64,000 bases of DNA from Parvibaculaceae bacterium PLY_AMNH_Bact1. GTDB lineage: Bacteria > Pseudomonadota > Alphaproteobacteria > Parvibaculales > Parvibaculaceae. The notes under the pieces are model-generated. The model was not told the origin of the DNA, did no database searches, and was given only the letters and a program-made list of their open reading frames with translations. Position 1 is the first letter of the stretch, and each line of letters begins with the position of its first letter. Location: contig CP126168.1 in the NCBI GenBank assembly GCA_032881465.1, forward strand, positions 3,473,501 to 3,537,500, read 5' to 3'. Made by a program: the position numbers and the translations under genes. Positions 34,889 through 43,735 of the stretch are shown here, in pieces.

Positions 34889-36301
34889 TTAGGCTGACAT
34901 GCGTTCTTCCCGCACGGGCAGAAGCAAAACAAAGCCCACCAGCAGAAAAGCTACAACAACAAAAAGACCGGCGCGCTGACTGTTCGCCGCCGCCGTTGCT
35001 AATGCGATCACAAAAGGCGCAACAAAACTCGTGGCCTTTCCCGAGAGTGCATAGAGCCCAAAAAACTCCGTCATCATGTCACTCGGCGCAAGCCGTGCCA
35101 TGAATGTCCGGCTGGCCGCCTGGGCCGGGCCACCACTGATCCCGATCAGAACCCCTGCAGCCATATAGACCTGTTCCCCCACACTCATGAAAGGGCCAGC
35201 ACCTGGCACGGGGGGCGGCACAGAGAAGAAGAAAAAGATCGTGTCAGCGGTGATAGATACGGACGCCAGTGTTCCCAGCACAAGTCCCGCAACAGAAACA
35301 AGGATGGTTCGCTTTGATCCAAAACGGTCATCCATCCATCCACCGAGGAAGGCACCGAGCGCCGCAAAGATTGAAAGCACAATGCCAAAAATACCAAGCG
35401 TCTGAATCTCCCAGCCGAAGGTCCCCGCTGCGTAGATCCCGCCAAAAGCAAAGATGGCGGACAAGCCGTCATAGTAGGTCATCCGTGCCACAAGAAAGAG
35501 GCCAATATTTTTATACGAACGAAGTTTTAGAAAGGTCGCTTTGAGTTGCGCCAGTCCCGCTCTAACCGCCGCACTCGCCTTAACCGGTGTCCGCGGACTA
35601 TCCGGTGTGAGCAAAAACATCGGCAGAGAAAAGAGCGTGTACCAGAGCGCCGCAAGCGGTCCGGTAAATCGTTCAGCTTCCCGCATCACAGGATCAAGTC
35701 CGAAGAGTGGTTCTATGCCAATCATGGTGACACCACTCTGCGCATCAGCCACAAGGAACATGAGCACGAAGAACAAGGCGCCAAGGCCACCGACATATCC
35801 AACGCCCCAACCAAATCCGGAAAGCGCACCCATCCGCCTTGCAGGGACCAGTGTTGGCAGCATTGCATTATAGAAGACGAGCGCGAATTCCATGCCGAGC
35901 GCCGCACACACAACCGCCGCCATCACAAAGGCAGGGCCATCCGGGGCACCCGGAAGCGCTGCCCACAAAAGGACAGAACCAATAACAAAGATGATAGAAA
36001 AGAAACCAAGCCAGGGTTTGCGCGAACCCGTTTGATCAGCAACCGCCCCAAGGAGTGGAGACCCGATGGCAATGGCCAAACCCGCAATAGATTGTGTGTA
36101 GCCCCAAAGCACCTGACCCAGGACAGGGTCGCCCACAAACCCTGCGGCAAAATAGGGGGCGAAAATGAACGTCGTGATCAGCGTAAAATAGGGCTGGTTC
36201 GCCCAATCAAAAAAGGCCCAGCTGAACTGCCCAGCCCGCGATGCTACCGGCCCGCCCACAGCGCTCCGCTCTCCGACCACTTCTGTCCCCAAAACTATCA
36301 C
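34889..36301 (-). CDS. UMF1-family MFS transporter (paralogue)
   Basis: 470 aa, about 12 transmembrane helices. It has SWAFFDWANQPY, IFAPYFAAGFVGDP and GAVADQTGSRKPW at the positions corresponding to the neighbour's motifs, plus GGWMDDRFGSK in the second half. Side-by-side motif matches show tandem duplication long ago. It is upstream of the other copy and divergent from the 2-hydroxyacid dehydrogenase gene (94-nt gap). Confidence 0.93.
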   Translation of the reverse strand: MIVLGTEVVGERSAVGGPVASRAGQFSWAFFDWANQPYFTLITTFIFAPYFAAGFVGDPVLGQVLWGYTQSIAGLAIAIGSPLLGAVADQTGSRKPWLGFFSIIFVIGSVLLWAALPGAPDGPAFVMAAVVCAALGMEFALVFYNAMLPTLVPARRMGALSGFGWGVGYVGGLGALFFVLMFLVADAQSGVTMIGIEPLFGLDPVMREAERFTGPLAALWYTLFSLPMFLLTPDSPRTPVKASAAVRAGLAQLKATFLKLRSYKNIGLFLVARMTYYDGLSAIFAFGGIYAAGTFGWEIQTLGIFGIVLSIFAALGAFLGGWMDDRFGSKRTILVSVAGLVLGTLASVSITADTIFFFFSVPPPVPGAGPFMSVGEQVYMAAGVLIGISGGPAQAASRTFMARLAPSDMMTEFFGLYALSGKATSFVAPFVIALATAAANSQRAGLFVVVAFLLVGFVLLLPVREERMSA

Positions 36302-36395
36302 CGCCCCTCACACATATTTGTTGCGGGAGACTTTACTTAAGACACGGGACTAACGATATGCTTATGCAAACAAAAACGAACAAATTGGGGCGGGC

Positions 36396-37385
36396 ATGGA
36401 GATTCTACTATCAGCAGACGGCGCAGAGGCACTGGGAACAAGGTTTTCATCAATTGAAGGCATCACACCCATCCTCTTTCAGCGCGATGGGTCGCTTACC
36501 CGCAATGGCGTGGCAGTCACGCGGGACGAGGTCAGCCCAAAAGGTGCCTGGCTGAGCCTTGATGTTCTCATCACCAAGCGGGTCTTCGATTATGTTGATC
36601 ATCTCCTGAACCTGCCGTCCCTTGAATGGATTCAGTCCACAGCCGCAGGCTTTGACAACCCTCTCTTTGTCGAATTGGCAAAGAAAGGCATCCGCCTCAC
36701 CAACTCAGATGCACAATCCATCGCGATCGCAGAGTTTGTTTTGGGCTCAGTTCTAGTCGAGTTTCAAAACCCCACGGCCCGTCTTCACAATCAATCAGCG
36801 AAACAATGGAAAGGGGTCGACTTTCGCGAAATCGCCGGAACCACCTGGATGATTGTCGGCATTGGCAATATCGGCAACGAAACCGCAAAACGCGCCCGCG
36901 CGTTTGACGCCCATATCATCGGCGTCAAACGCACCGGTGAAAGCCCAGAAGCCCACGAAACCATCCGCCCCGCTGAAATGAAAGCACGGCTACCCGAATG
37001 TGATGTCGTGGTCTTCACAAGTCCGTTGAACAACGAAACCCACCATATGGGGAATGTAGATTTCTTTTCCTCCATGAAAGGAGGCGCAACGTTCATCAAC
37101 ATCGGCCGCGGCGGACTGGTAAATGAGGCAGAACTGCTTGCGGCACTCGATAAGGGAACGCCAGGCGTTGCTATTCTGGATGTTTTTGAAACGGAGCCCC
37201 TGCCAGAGACAAGCCCTCTTTGGGAACATCCAAATGTTCGTGTGACACCGCACTCCTCGCCGAAGTCAAACGGCACGCCGCTGAGAGCTCAAGAGCTCTT
37301 CCTGGAAAACCTTCGCGCCTTCCTAAAAGCAGCGCCCCTTCGCAACGAAGTAGCGGCCACAACGATTATTGGATCGGCGGCTTAA
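36396..37385 (+). CDS. D-isomer-specific 2-hydroxyacid dehydrogenase
   Basis: 329 aa. NAD(P)-dependent reduction of a 2-oxoacid. The Rossmann motif GIGNIGNETA, the catalytic Arg in NIGRGGLVN, the Glu in DVFETEPLP and the His in TPHSSP are present. Substrate not predictable; relatives act on glyoxylate, hydroxypyruvate or phenylpyruvate. The last 20 nt overlap the end of the convergent LysR gene. Confidence 0.94.
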   Translation: MEILLSADGAEALGTRFSSIEGITPILFQRDGSLTRNGVAVTRDEVSPKGAWLSLDVLITKRVFDYVDHLLNLPSLEWIQSTAAGFDNPLFVELAKKGIRLTNSDAQSIAIAEFVLGSVLVEFQNPTARLHNQSAKQWKGVDFREIAGTTWMIVGIGNIGNETAKRARAFDAHIIGVKRTGESPEAHETIRPAEMKARLPECDVVVFTSPLNNETHHMGNVDFFSSMKGGATFINIGRGGLVNEAELLAALDKGTPGVAILDVFETEPLPETSPLWEHPNVRVTPHSSPKSNGTPLRAQELFLENLRAFLKAAPLRNEVAATTIIGSAA

Positions 37386-38253
37386 GCGTCCCATCAAGTC
37401 GTGTCTTAAGGTAACCCCTGCGCTCTATGACAAATTGACGAAACGCACTCACCCTTGCTGTCGCACGCAGGTCTCTGTGCGACAGCAACCACACGTCCAA
37501 GCGCGGTGAAGGATCTGTGAGACGGACAAACTCCGGCACCGCGTCCCCGGCAAAACAGGGCATGAGACCAATGCCAAAGCCCGCCTTCACGGCTTCAACC
37601 TGCATGGGCACATGATCGAACCGTCCGACTGTCGGCAGATGGGGGAACGCACTCGAAGCCACCCAACGTTCGCGGTGTGCTGCTTCACCATAGCCAACCC
37701 AGCGAGCCGTTTGACTTGTCTCGAGCGGCCCGTGCTCTCTCAGATAGGCCTCGGTCCCATAGGCAGCTTCGTGAAAGATGCCAAGCTGTCGACCAATAAG
37801 ATGTTCCGGCGGATTGTTCGTGAACCGAATGGCAACATCGGCTTCCCGTTTGGAAAGATCAAAAACGCTCCAGCTCTCATTCACTTCCAGATCGATCGAC
37901 GGATAAGCCTCCATAAACTCAAACAGGATCGGGCCCATCAAGTACATGGCGAACATGTCCGGCAGCGTGACCATAAGAGTCCCCGCTAGCTCCTTATCGG
38001 CACCTCTCACCTGGCGCTCAACACCAAGGAGATTGTTTTCCATCGATTGCGCCACAGGCAGAAGTGCCACGCCCGCCGGTGTCAGTTCAAACCCGTCACT
38101 GCGGCGCTCAAACAGGCGCGTTTCAAAATCAGATTCCAGAGACTCAATCCGGCGCGAGATCGTTGTGTGGCTCACTCGAAGAACCTTCGCCGCAGCACGC
38201 ATGGATCCGGCATCTGCCGCCGCCAGGAATAGTCGTAAATCATCCCAGTTCAT
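37366..38253 (-). CDS. LysR-family transcriptional regulator
   Basis: 295 aa. N-terminal winged helix (NWDDLRLFLAAADAGSMRAAAKVLRVS split by turns, then TISRRIESLE) and a substrate-binding-like effector domain (about 90-290). It is convergent with the 2-hydroxyacid dehydrogenase and divergent from the ECF41 operon. A 15-bp dyad 82 nt upstream of its start (38336-38350) is a fitting autoregulatory site. Target genes unknown. Confidence 0.94.
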   Translation of the reverse strand: MNWDDLRLFLAAADAGSMRAAAKVLRVSHTTISRRIESLESDFETRLFERRSDGFELTPAGVALLPVAQSMENNLLGVERQVRGADKELAGTLMVTLPDMFAMYLMGPILFEFMEAYPSIDLEVNESWSVFDLSKREADVAIRFTNNPPEHLIGRQLGIFHEAAYGTEAYLREHGPLETSQTARWVGYGEAAHRERWVASSAFPHLPTVGRFDHVPMQVEAVKAGFGIGLMPCFAGDAVPEFVRLTDPSPRLDVWLLSHRDLRATARVSAFRQFVIERRGYLKTRLDGTLKPPIQ

Positions 38254-38335
38254 ATGACCTGTTTCTCTACCCTGGCCGCATACAATGTCCGCGGCTAATA
38301 CTCACGCTTCTGGACATAGGCACCGTCGCAAACCA

Positions 38336-38350
38336 TGCAAGAGGCTTGCA
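38336..38350. promoter_or_regulatory. 15-bp dyad, candidate LysR-type operator
   Basis: TGCAAG-AGG-CTTGCA, 82 nt upstream of the LysR start codon, in the usual position for the primary LysR-type binding site. It has the expected T...A ends with GC-rich inner arms, though the spacing is N13 instead of N11. Confidence 0.45.
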
Positions 38351-38483
38351 AATAAAAAGACACTCGCCAGGCTGTTAATCTTTGGCGATGCCAAAAACGG
38401 CTGAATTGGCTCAAAACAAAGGGCCAATATGGTCCTGTGCGCCGGTCAAATAGAGATCCAAGCTCAGAATATTTCCGACGCTC

Positions 38484-38510
38484 TGTCACAAGAGCCCTCC
38501 CCGCCTCGTC
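38484..38510 (+). promoter_or_regulatory. ECF41-type sigma promoter
   Basis: TGTCACA (38484-38490), then exactly 16 nt, then CGTC (38507-38510). This is the published ECF41 promoter consensus (TGTCACA-N16-CGTC), placed about 45 nt before the first gene of the operon that encodes an ECF41 sigma factor. Autoregulation is therefore strongly suggested. Confidence 0.85.
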
Positions 38511-38554
38511 ACAAAAGCAAGGCGGCTGAACCCGCTGCAATAAGGAGCTTAAAA

Positions 38555-38935
38555 ATGGCCAAGATCGTCCTCGGCGTTATCGCTGCCATCTACGGGGTGA
38601 ATGCCCTCATCATGTGGTTCGCACCTATATACTGGTACGAAACGACCCCCGGTGTGGCAATGATGGGTCCGTTCAATCTGCATTTTGTCCGCGACATCGC
38701 TCTGATCTATTTGGTAGCCGCGGGTGCCTTCGCCTGGTCAGTCAAAAACAACACACCGCAGATTGCCATCACCGGTGCTGTATGGCCCTGCCTTCACGGC
38801 CTCTTTCACATTCAGATTTGGATGGCCCGTGGTGTACCGCTGGACGAAATCGCTTTCGTCAATCTTGTTGGCATTCAGATCCCTGCTTGGGCGGGCCTTT
38901 ATTTTGCCACCCAGCTTTCATCCACAAAGGAGTAG
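38555..38935 (+). CDS. Four-helix membrane protein, first gene of the ECF41 operon
   Basis: 126 aa from the ATG at 38555, with AAGGAGC upstream. About four transmembrane helices (4-24, 46-64, 72-90, 100-120). A GPFNLHFVRDIALIYL segment with His, Arg and Asp at a helix start and a second HGLFHIQIW segment give several polar residues in or next to the membrane. I do not recognise a characterised family; DoxX-like oxidoreductase-associated proteins are a loose comparison. As it lies directly behind the sigma promoter it is a probable effector of the ECF41 response. Confidence 0.75.
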   Translation: MAKIVLGVIAAIYGVNALIMWFAPIYWYETTPGVAMMGPFNLHFVRDIALIYLVAAGAFAWSVKNNTPQIAITGAVWPCLHGLFHIQIWMARGVPLDEIAFVNLVGIQIPAWAGLYFATQLSSTKE

Positions 38936-38938
38936 TCC

Positions 38939-39484
38939 ATGATCCGCTGGCTTCTGCATCTCGGCACAAGGTCTATGGAACGCAAGACCAACTATGACGC
39001 GAGCTATATGCACGACGTGATAGATACTTCGACATCCGCAGGCGTGAAGCTTGCCCTCCTCCCGTTGCTCTCCCAACACCGCGAAGATGCGCCAAAGCCT
39101 CTTTGGTTCGGCGCGGGCCTCGCCTCTGTTCTGGAAGGGGATTGTGGGCCTTGCGTCCAACTGATGGTCGACCAAGGTATTTCAGAGGGCGTGGACCCAG
39201 GCCTGTTACGCGCGATACTCGCCCGCGACTTCGACGCAATGGGCGAAGAAGCCGCTCTGGGGTTCCGCTTTGCAGAAGCTGTGATCGCTGGAAACATGCA
39301 CAGCGAAACCTATCGGATTGAGGTCGAACATCGCTACGGCAAACGCGCAATGATCGCCCTTGCTTACGCCACAGCCTTTTGCCGTACCTACCCTGTGCTA
39401 AAATGGGGCCTCGGGCATGGGTTGGCCTGCCAGAAGATCAAAGTCGGCGATCAACTGGAGACCGTGATAAGAAAGGCTGCATGA
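38939..39484 (+). CDS. Carboxymuconolactone decarboxylase/AhpD-like protein
   Basis: 181 aa, 3 nt after the membrane-protein stop. The all-helical AhpD-like fold is suggested by the CGPC motif (Cys69-Cys72) followed by a helix, in the position of the AhpD/CMD redox cysteines. Members reduce peroxides with thiols or decarboxylate lactones. Genes of this class are the characteristic partners of ECF41 sigma factors (COE: carboxymuconolactone decarboxylases, oxidoreductases, epimerases). Its TGA overlaps the sigma ATG by 4 nt. Confidence 0.85.
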   Translation: MIRWLLHLGTRSMERKTNYDASYMHDVIDTSTSAGVKLALLPLLSQHREDAPKPLWFGAGLASVLEGDCGPCVQLMVDQGISEGVDPGLLRAILARDFDAMGEEAALGFRFAEAVIAGNMHSETYRIEVEHRYGKRAMIALAYATAFCRTYPVLKWGLGHGLACQKIKVGDQLETVIRKAA

Positions 39485-40383
39485 ACGACACAGCAACTGC
39501 CACCTTTGAACAGGAACGCGGTCGACTGACTTCCTTGGCATACCGGATGCTGGGGGAGCGGGCGGCCGCCGAAGACGTTGTGCAAAACGCCTGGCTGCGC
39601 TGGGCGGGTACTGACGAAACTGAAATCAAAACACCCGCGGCCTGGTTGACGACTGTCACCACAAGACTTGCCATCGACGCGCTGAAAAGCGCCCGGCACA
39701 AACGAGAAGTCTATGCCGGCATCTGGTTACCCGAACCCATCCTGTCAGAAACAGAAAATCCGCAAGCCACTCCGGAAGATACTCTCGCACAAGCACAAGA
39801 CGTGCAGCTCGCGCTTTTGTGGGCCATGGAACGGTTGGCACCAGAAGAAAGAGCCGCCTTCATTCTGCGGGAAGCCTTTGACAGTGACTATGCCGACATC
39901 GCCACCACACTCAACAAAACAGAAGCCGCCTGCAGGCAGCTGGTGGCTCGAGCAAAAAAGCGGGTGAGCGAAGAAAGTCCGCGCTTTGACGCATCGGTTG
40001 CAGAAGTCGGCGACCTTCTATCCCGTTTCATGGCGGCTGCACAGACACACAATATGCAGGAGATCCTATCTCTCCTGTCACCCGACGCCTTGGCTCTTTC
40101 AGATGGCGGCGGCAAAGTACGTGCTGCTTATCGTCCCCTTGTTGGCCCCGAAGACATTGCGCTGGTTTTCACAAGTTTGCTCCAGAAAAATGCGGACAAG
40201 GTCAAACCACAATTGGTCTACGCGAACGGCCGCCCGGCCATCGTGTCGCTGCAACAGGATGAGAAGTCAGACATTGTCATCAGCCTGGTGCCGGACGAAG
40301 AAGGCCTGGTGCGCTGGATTTACGTCATGCGCAATCCCGACAAGCTCACACGGCCGGCAGAGGATCTGAAACCTATCGCCTGA
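39481..40383 (+). CDS. ECF41-group RNA polymerase sigma factor with fused SnoaL-like domain
   Basis: 300 aa. Sigma-2 (about 8-75, RMLGERAAAEDVVQNAWLRW split), the ECF41 linker WLPEP (82-86), sigma-4 (about 105-165, with APEERAAFILREAF) and a C-terminal SnoaL-like domain (about 175-295) carrying the two ECF41 signatures DGGGK (208-212) and NPDKL (285-289). In this group the C-terminal domain replaces a separate anti-sigma factor and tunes activity. There is no anti-sigma gene nearby, as expected. It is the third gene of a coupled operon behind its own promoter type. Confidence 0.96.
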   Translation: MNDTATATFEQERGRLTSLAYRMLGERAAAEDVVQNAWLRWAGTDETEIKTPAAWLTTVTTRLAIDALKSARHKREVYAGIWLPEPILSETENPQATPEDTLAQAQDVQLALLWAMERLAPEERAAFILREAFDSDYADIATTLNKTEAACRQLVARAKKRVSEESPRFDASVAEVGDLLSRFMAAAQTHNMQEILSLLSPDALALSDGGGKVRAAYRPLVGPEDIALVFTSLLQKNADKVKPQLVYANGRPAIVSLQQDEKSDIVISLVPDEEGLVRWIYVMRNPDKLTRPAEDLKPIA

Positions 40384-41092
40384 CAAGCACATTCGTACGC
40401 GCTTCCGCCATGAAGATGAAGTTGGCATGCAGGAAGAGGGTGAGGCCCAACATTTCCATGGCTTCCTCAACACTTGTTGCGATCACCTGAAAGAGATGTC
40501 CGTCTCCATAGGCATGCTCAAAGAAGGCATCCAACGGTTCCATTCCCAAGGCGCCGCCGACATAGATTGCGCCTGAGATCACAAACAGAGTTGCAATATG
40601 TCTGGGCAGCTCAAACAGGAAGGGGACGAGAAGCGCAGCGAACCCCGCGACAAAGGCTGCCCCAAAAAACACCCACGGGTTATAGAAAACACCCGTCAAC
40701 TCAAAATGATCGCGGAGCGGGACATCGACCGTCTCATGAAAGCCCACGGTCTCATCAATGGAGAGAAGAAAGAACACAACCGAGATAAAGACCCAACTGT
40801 AGGATACAAGCCCATCGCGGACACGGTCTTTGTGCCAGTTCACCATAGCGCAAGCCGCTATAAGAACCATCAAAGCACTAGAATACCAGGCACCCAGATT
40901 ACGTTCTGCATCAAGCGCGAAATGCCGGAGGTCCTGAAGGACCGTGTCAGTGCCCATCTGAAAGATAAACACTTCCCGCAAAAGGCCTAAAACGACAATC
41001 GCGGCAGTCGCCACATAAACATAGCGAACCATATCGCTGGGGATCACGACTGAAACCCCGCGCCACCGCGAATACCCCTGTACTAAACTCAT
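40373..41092 (-). CDS. Multi-helix membrane protein with acidic/His membrane motifs
   Basis: 239 aa from the ATG at 41092, preceded by GGGGAG at good spacing; ATG 41098 is the alternative. About six to seven transmembrane helices. Two segments carry acidic and histidine residues at membrane borders: SIDETVGFHETVD (about 133-145) and EHAYGDGH plus VEEAMEMLG near the C-terminus. The arrangement recalls intramembrane metal sites, for example ceramidase-like or desaturase-like proteins, but I do not recognise the family. It overlaps the ECF41 sigma gene tail to tail by 11 nt. Confidence 0.7.
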   Translation of the reverse strand: MSLVQGYSRWRGVSVVIPSDMVRYVYVATAAIVVLGLLREVFIFQMGTDTVLQDLRHFALDAERNLGAWYSSALMVLIAACAMVNWHKDRVRDGLVSYSWVFISVVFFLLSIDETVGFHETVDVPLRDHFELTGVFYNPWVFFGAAFVAGFAALLVPFLFELPRHIATLFVISGAIYVGGALGMEPLDAFFEHAYGDGHLFQVIATSVEEAMEMLGLTLFLHANFIFMAEARTNVLVRR

Positions 41093-41228
41093 ACCCATAC
41101 TCCCCGTGGACCAGCTCGCAGAGAGCAGGTCGCATCGAACAAAATTTCCCCTTGAGCCATACCTGCATCCACTATGCCAACAAATGCTCACTCGAAATCC
41201 TGAATTCACAATTTTTGGAAATCGGTTA

Positions 41229-41241
41229 TCCCAAAATGGGA
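41229..41241. promoter_or_regulatory. 13-bp dyad in the divergent membrane-protein/oxygenase region
   Basis: TCCCA-AAA-TGGGA, about 140 nt from both flanking start codons. It resembles the longer CCCCA-AAAA-TGGGG dyad at 23519-23538. A further short hairpin, ACCTCC (41289-41294) with GGAGGT (41307-41312), lies nearer the oxygenase gene. Confidence 0.3.
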
Positions 41242-41381
41242 CAGTCCACTGCAATAAACAGGTTCATTGCGGGATTAACGCGGCCTTGACCTCCACTCTC
41301 TAAGAAGGAGGTGCGGCACAAAATTTGCGGAAACCATGGAAATTTTGCCGAAGACTATGTGCTGATCAGGGAAGCGCTGCC

Positions 41382-42320
41382 ATGACACAAAAGATCATTG
41401 AAAATCTAAGCCCGGAAATCGCAAAAACCTGGGGCGAAGAGACAGCGCGCCTACGCCACACGCTCGGGCAGAACAACCTATTCTCTGATGATGTCCTCGC
41501 AAGCCTCATTGAGCGCATGCCTCAAACGATCAGCCCGATCAACACGATGGCCGGGTCCGGCCATGATGCTGACAGCTGGGCCTATTGCGACCGCAGTGGC
41601 CTGTCTGGTCATGAGGTTCTAGACGCCATCAAACGCGGTCGTCTTTGGATTAACCTGCAAAAGCTTGAGGAGCATGACCGCCGCTTCGAAGAATTGTTGG
41701 ATGAGATCTATATTGAGCTGCAGGCATCCGTCCCTGGGTTCAAGCCGCACCGGAAATCTCTCGGGATTTTGATCTCTTCGCCTGGCGCGCAGGTTTTCTA
41801 TCATGCAGATGTCCCAGGTCAGTCACTCTGGCAGGTGCGTGGCGAAAAACAGATTCACATCTACCCGCCAAAAGAGCCGTTCCTCCCTCCAGCTGACCTC
41901 GAGAACGTCATTCGCGGCATTACCGAGGAGGAGATTGGCTACGACCCTTCTTATGACGCCCACGCGGAAATCTACGACCTGAAAGCCGGCGACATGTTGC
42001 ATTGGGCTCTCAACGGGCCACACCGCGTCACAAACGGAAACTGTCTCAACGTATCTGTCACAACCGAACACTGGACAGCGCCCATCCGCCGATCCTACGC
42101 CATGAACTATGGCAATGGTGTATTACGCAGTGAACTTGGCTGGACACCCCGATCGCGCGCAATCAGCGGACCCGCCTTTTGGGCGAAAGTCGCGCTCACG
42201 GCGTTCTGGCGCAAGTCAGGCATGCAGAAGAAACAATCCTTCAAACGCATCATGCGCTACCGGGTAAATCCAAATGCCCCGGAAGGGATCAGTCCCCTAC
42301 CTATGGGTGCAGCGGAGTAG
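41382..42320 (+). CDS. JmjC/cupin-8-like Fe(II)/2-oxoglutarate oxygenase
   Basis: 312 aa from the ATG at 41382 (an in-frame TTG at 41325 is less likely). A double-stranded beta-helix core carries the facial triad: H141 and D143 in FYHADVPGQ, and distal His214 in GPHRV. The intervening WQVRGEKQIHIYPP strand is typical of cupin-8/JmjC hydroxylases, with a Lys that can bind 2-oxoglutarate. Bacterial relatives hydroxylate proteins, peptides or small molecules. It begins a coupled operon with a polysaccharide flippase and a CelD-type acyltransferase, which points to modification of a cell-surface molecule. That role is inference. Confidence 0.85.
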   Translation: MTQKIIENLSPEIAKTWGEETARLRHTLGQNNLFSDDVLASLIERMPQTISPINTMAGSGHDADSWAYCDRSGLSGHEVLDAIKRGRLWINLQKLEEHDRRFEELLDEIYIELQASVPGFKPHRKSLGILISSPGAQVFYHADVPGQSLWQVRGEKQIHIYPPKEPFLPPADLENVIRGITEEEIGYDPSYDAHAEIYDLKAGDMLHWALNGPHRVTNGNCLNVSVTTEHWTAPIRRSYAMNYGNGVLRSELGWTPRSRAISGPAFWAKVALTAFWRKSGMQKKQSFKRIMRYRVNPNAPEGISPLPMGAAE

Positions 42321-42328
42321 AGCTCAAA

Positions 42329-43735
42329 ATGAGCGAAGCAGTTGAGACAAACGAAGTGCCTGGAAGGTCGCAGAGTTTTGCCTGGCTGCGCAGTGCTCTT
42401 CGCGCGCGCATCGGGTCAGACGAAGAGTCACAACAATCCGCGTTCGCTGCCTTAAAGGTTTTGATCATTCGCTGTGTCGGAGCTGCTTTGGCTTATGCAA
42501 GCCAGGTTCTCCTTGCCCGTGTTCTAGGGCAGACTGACTACGGCATCTTTGCACTGGTCTGGGTCTGGATACTTGTCCTTGGACATCTATCGCCACTTGG
42601 CTTCGCGCAGGCTGTTTGTCGCTTTGCGCCACATTACGAAGCTCGCGATGAAAAGGATCTCCTAAGAGGCTTCCTCCAGACCGGTGCGGTGTTTGTCGCT
42701 GGTGCGTCTTTGGCGATCGCCATTTTTGGCGCCGCCATCCTGTGGTTTGCCGGCACCTTCATCCAAACAGTCTACGTCTTGCCATTTGCAATTGCTCTTA
42801 TTGTATTCCCGCTGTTCGCGCTTCAGGACTATGTAGAGAACATCGCCCGTGCCTTTAACTGGACAGTTGTAGCGATCACACCCCCTTTCATTATTCGTCA
42901 CGGCCTGATTGGGAGCGGTGTTCTAGGCGCCTATCTACTGGGAATGCCTGTGTCTGCCAGTTTTGCGATAGGGGTCGTCCTCATCGCGACGCTCGTCAGC
43001 CTGCTCGTCCAAACCGCGTTCGTTTGGATACGGTTGCGAAAAATCGTTTCTGCGGGCCCGCGCAAACAACGCCTGGGCGAGTGGTTCAAAACGTCCATAC
43101 CACTGGTTTTTGTGGACGGCACACTCATCCTCTTTTCAAACGCAGATATCCTGATCCTTAGCCTGTTTGTCGAACCTGCGACCATCGCCATCTATTTCGC
43201 AGCGTCTCGTATTTTGCAACTCGTCGCCTTTGTTCAATATGCCGCCACCGCAGCAACTGCCCAGCGTTTCACCGCGCTGAACGCACTTGGTGATGCAAAT
43301 TCACTAAGTCTGCTGGCGCGTACCACAACCCGACTGACATTGATCGCATCTGTTGGAGCCGCCCTGGTCATCTACCTTGCAGCCCCGTTCCTACTTGATC
43401 TGTTTGGCGAAGGGTTTGACGGAGCAATGCCAGTTATCGCTATCTTGATGGCAGGCCTCATCGCGCAAGCCTTCGCAGGCCCCGGAGAAGATTTGCTGAA
43501 CATGTTAGGAGAAGAACGGGCCTGTGCCACAACCTGCGTAGCCGCTCTCATTTTCAATATTGTACTGAACTTCGCACTCATTCCGACACTCGGTATCGCC
43601 GGCGCCGCGATTGCAACAGCGGCTTCCGTAGCAGCCCGTAGTCTTATTCTAACCTATCTGGTGAAGCGACGGCTGGGCCTTGATATTGTTTTTTGGCTGC
43701 CCACCCGCAAACCTGTCCTTGAGGGCACATCATGA
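42329..43735 (+). CDS. Polysaccharide flippase (Wzx/MOP superfamily)
   Basis: 468 aa from the ATG at 42329, 8 nt after the oxygenase stop. About 12-14 transmembrane helices with the typical ALAYASQVLLARVLGQTDYG first-helix motif and YGIFALVW. Such proteins flip undecaprenyl-linked glycans across the inner membrane. No glycosyltransferase or polymerase gene lies nearby, so the glycan is made elsewhere. The stop overlaps the next ATG (ATGA). Confidence 0.93.
   Translation: MSEAVETNEVPGRSQSFAWLRSALRARIGSDEESQQSAFAALKVLIIRCVGAALAYASQVLLARVLGQTDYGIFALVWVWILVLGHLSPLGFAQAVCRFAPHYEARDEKDLLRGFLQTGAVFVAGASLAIAIFGAAILWFAGTFIQTVYVLPFAIALIVFPLFALQDYVENIARAFNWTVVAITPPFIIRHGLIGSGVLGAYLLGMPVSASFAIGVVLIATLVSLLVQTAFVWIRLRKIVSAGPRKQRLGEWFKTSIPLVFVDGTLILFSNADILILSLFVEPATIAIYFAASRILQLVAFVQYAATAATAQRFTALNALGDANSLSLLARTTTRLTLIASVGAALVIYLAAPFLLDLFGEGFDGAMPVIAILMAGLIAQAFAGPGEDLLNMLGEERACATTCVAALIFNIVLNFALIPTLGIAGAAIATAASVAARSLILTYLVKRRLGLDIVFWLPTRKPVLEGTS

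Larger units (their letters stand above)
38254..38554. other. 301-nt divergent regulatory region between LysR and the ECF41 operon
   Basis: No credible gene. It holds a 15-bp dyad near the LysR side (38336-38350) and an ECF41-type promoter near the operon side (38484-38510). The operon's ribosome-binding site AAGGAGC lies just before 38555. Confidence 0.7.

Noticed and set aside
35546-36340. 264-codon plus-strand ORF
   Set aside because: Antisense to a clear UMF1 transporter; composition rich in Arg/His/Lys as expected from complementing hydrophobic codons.
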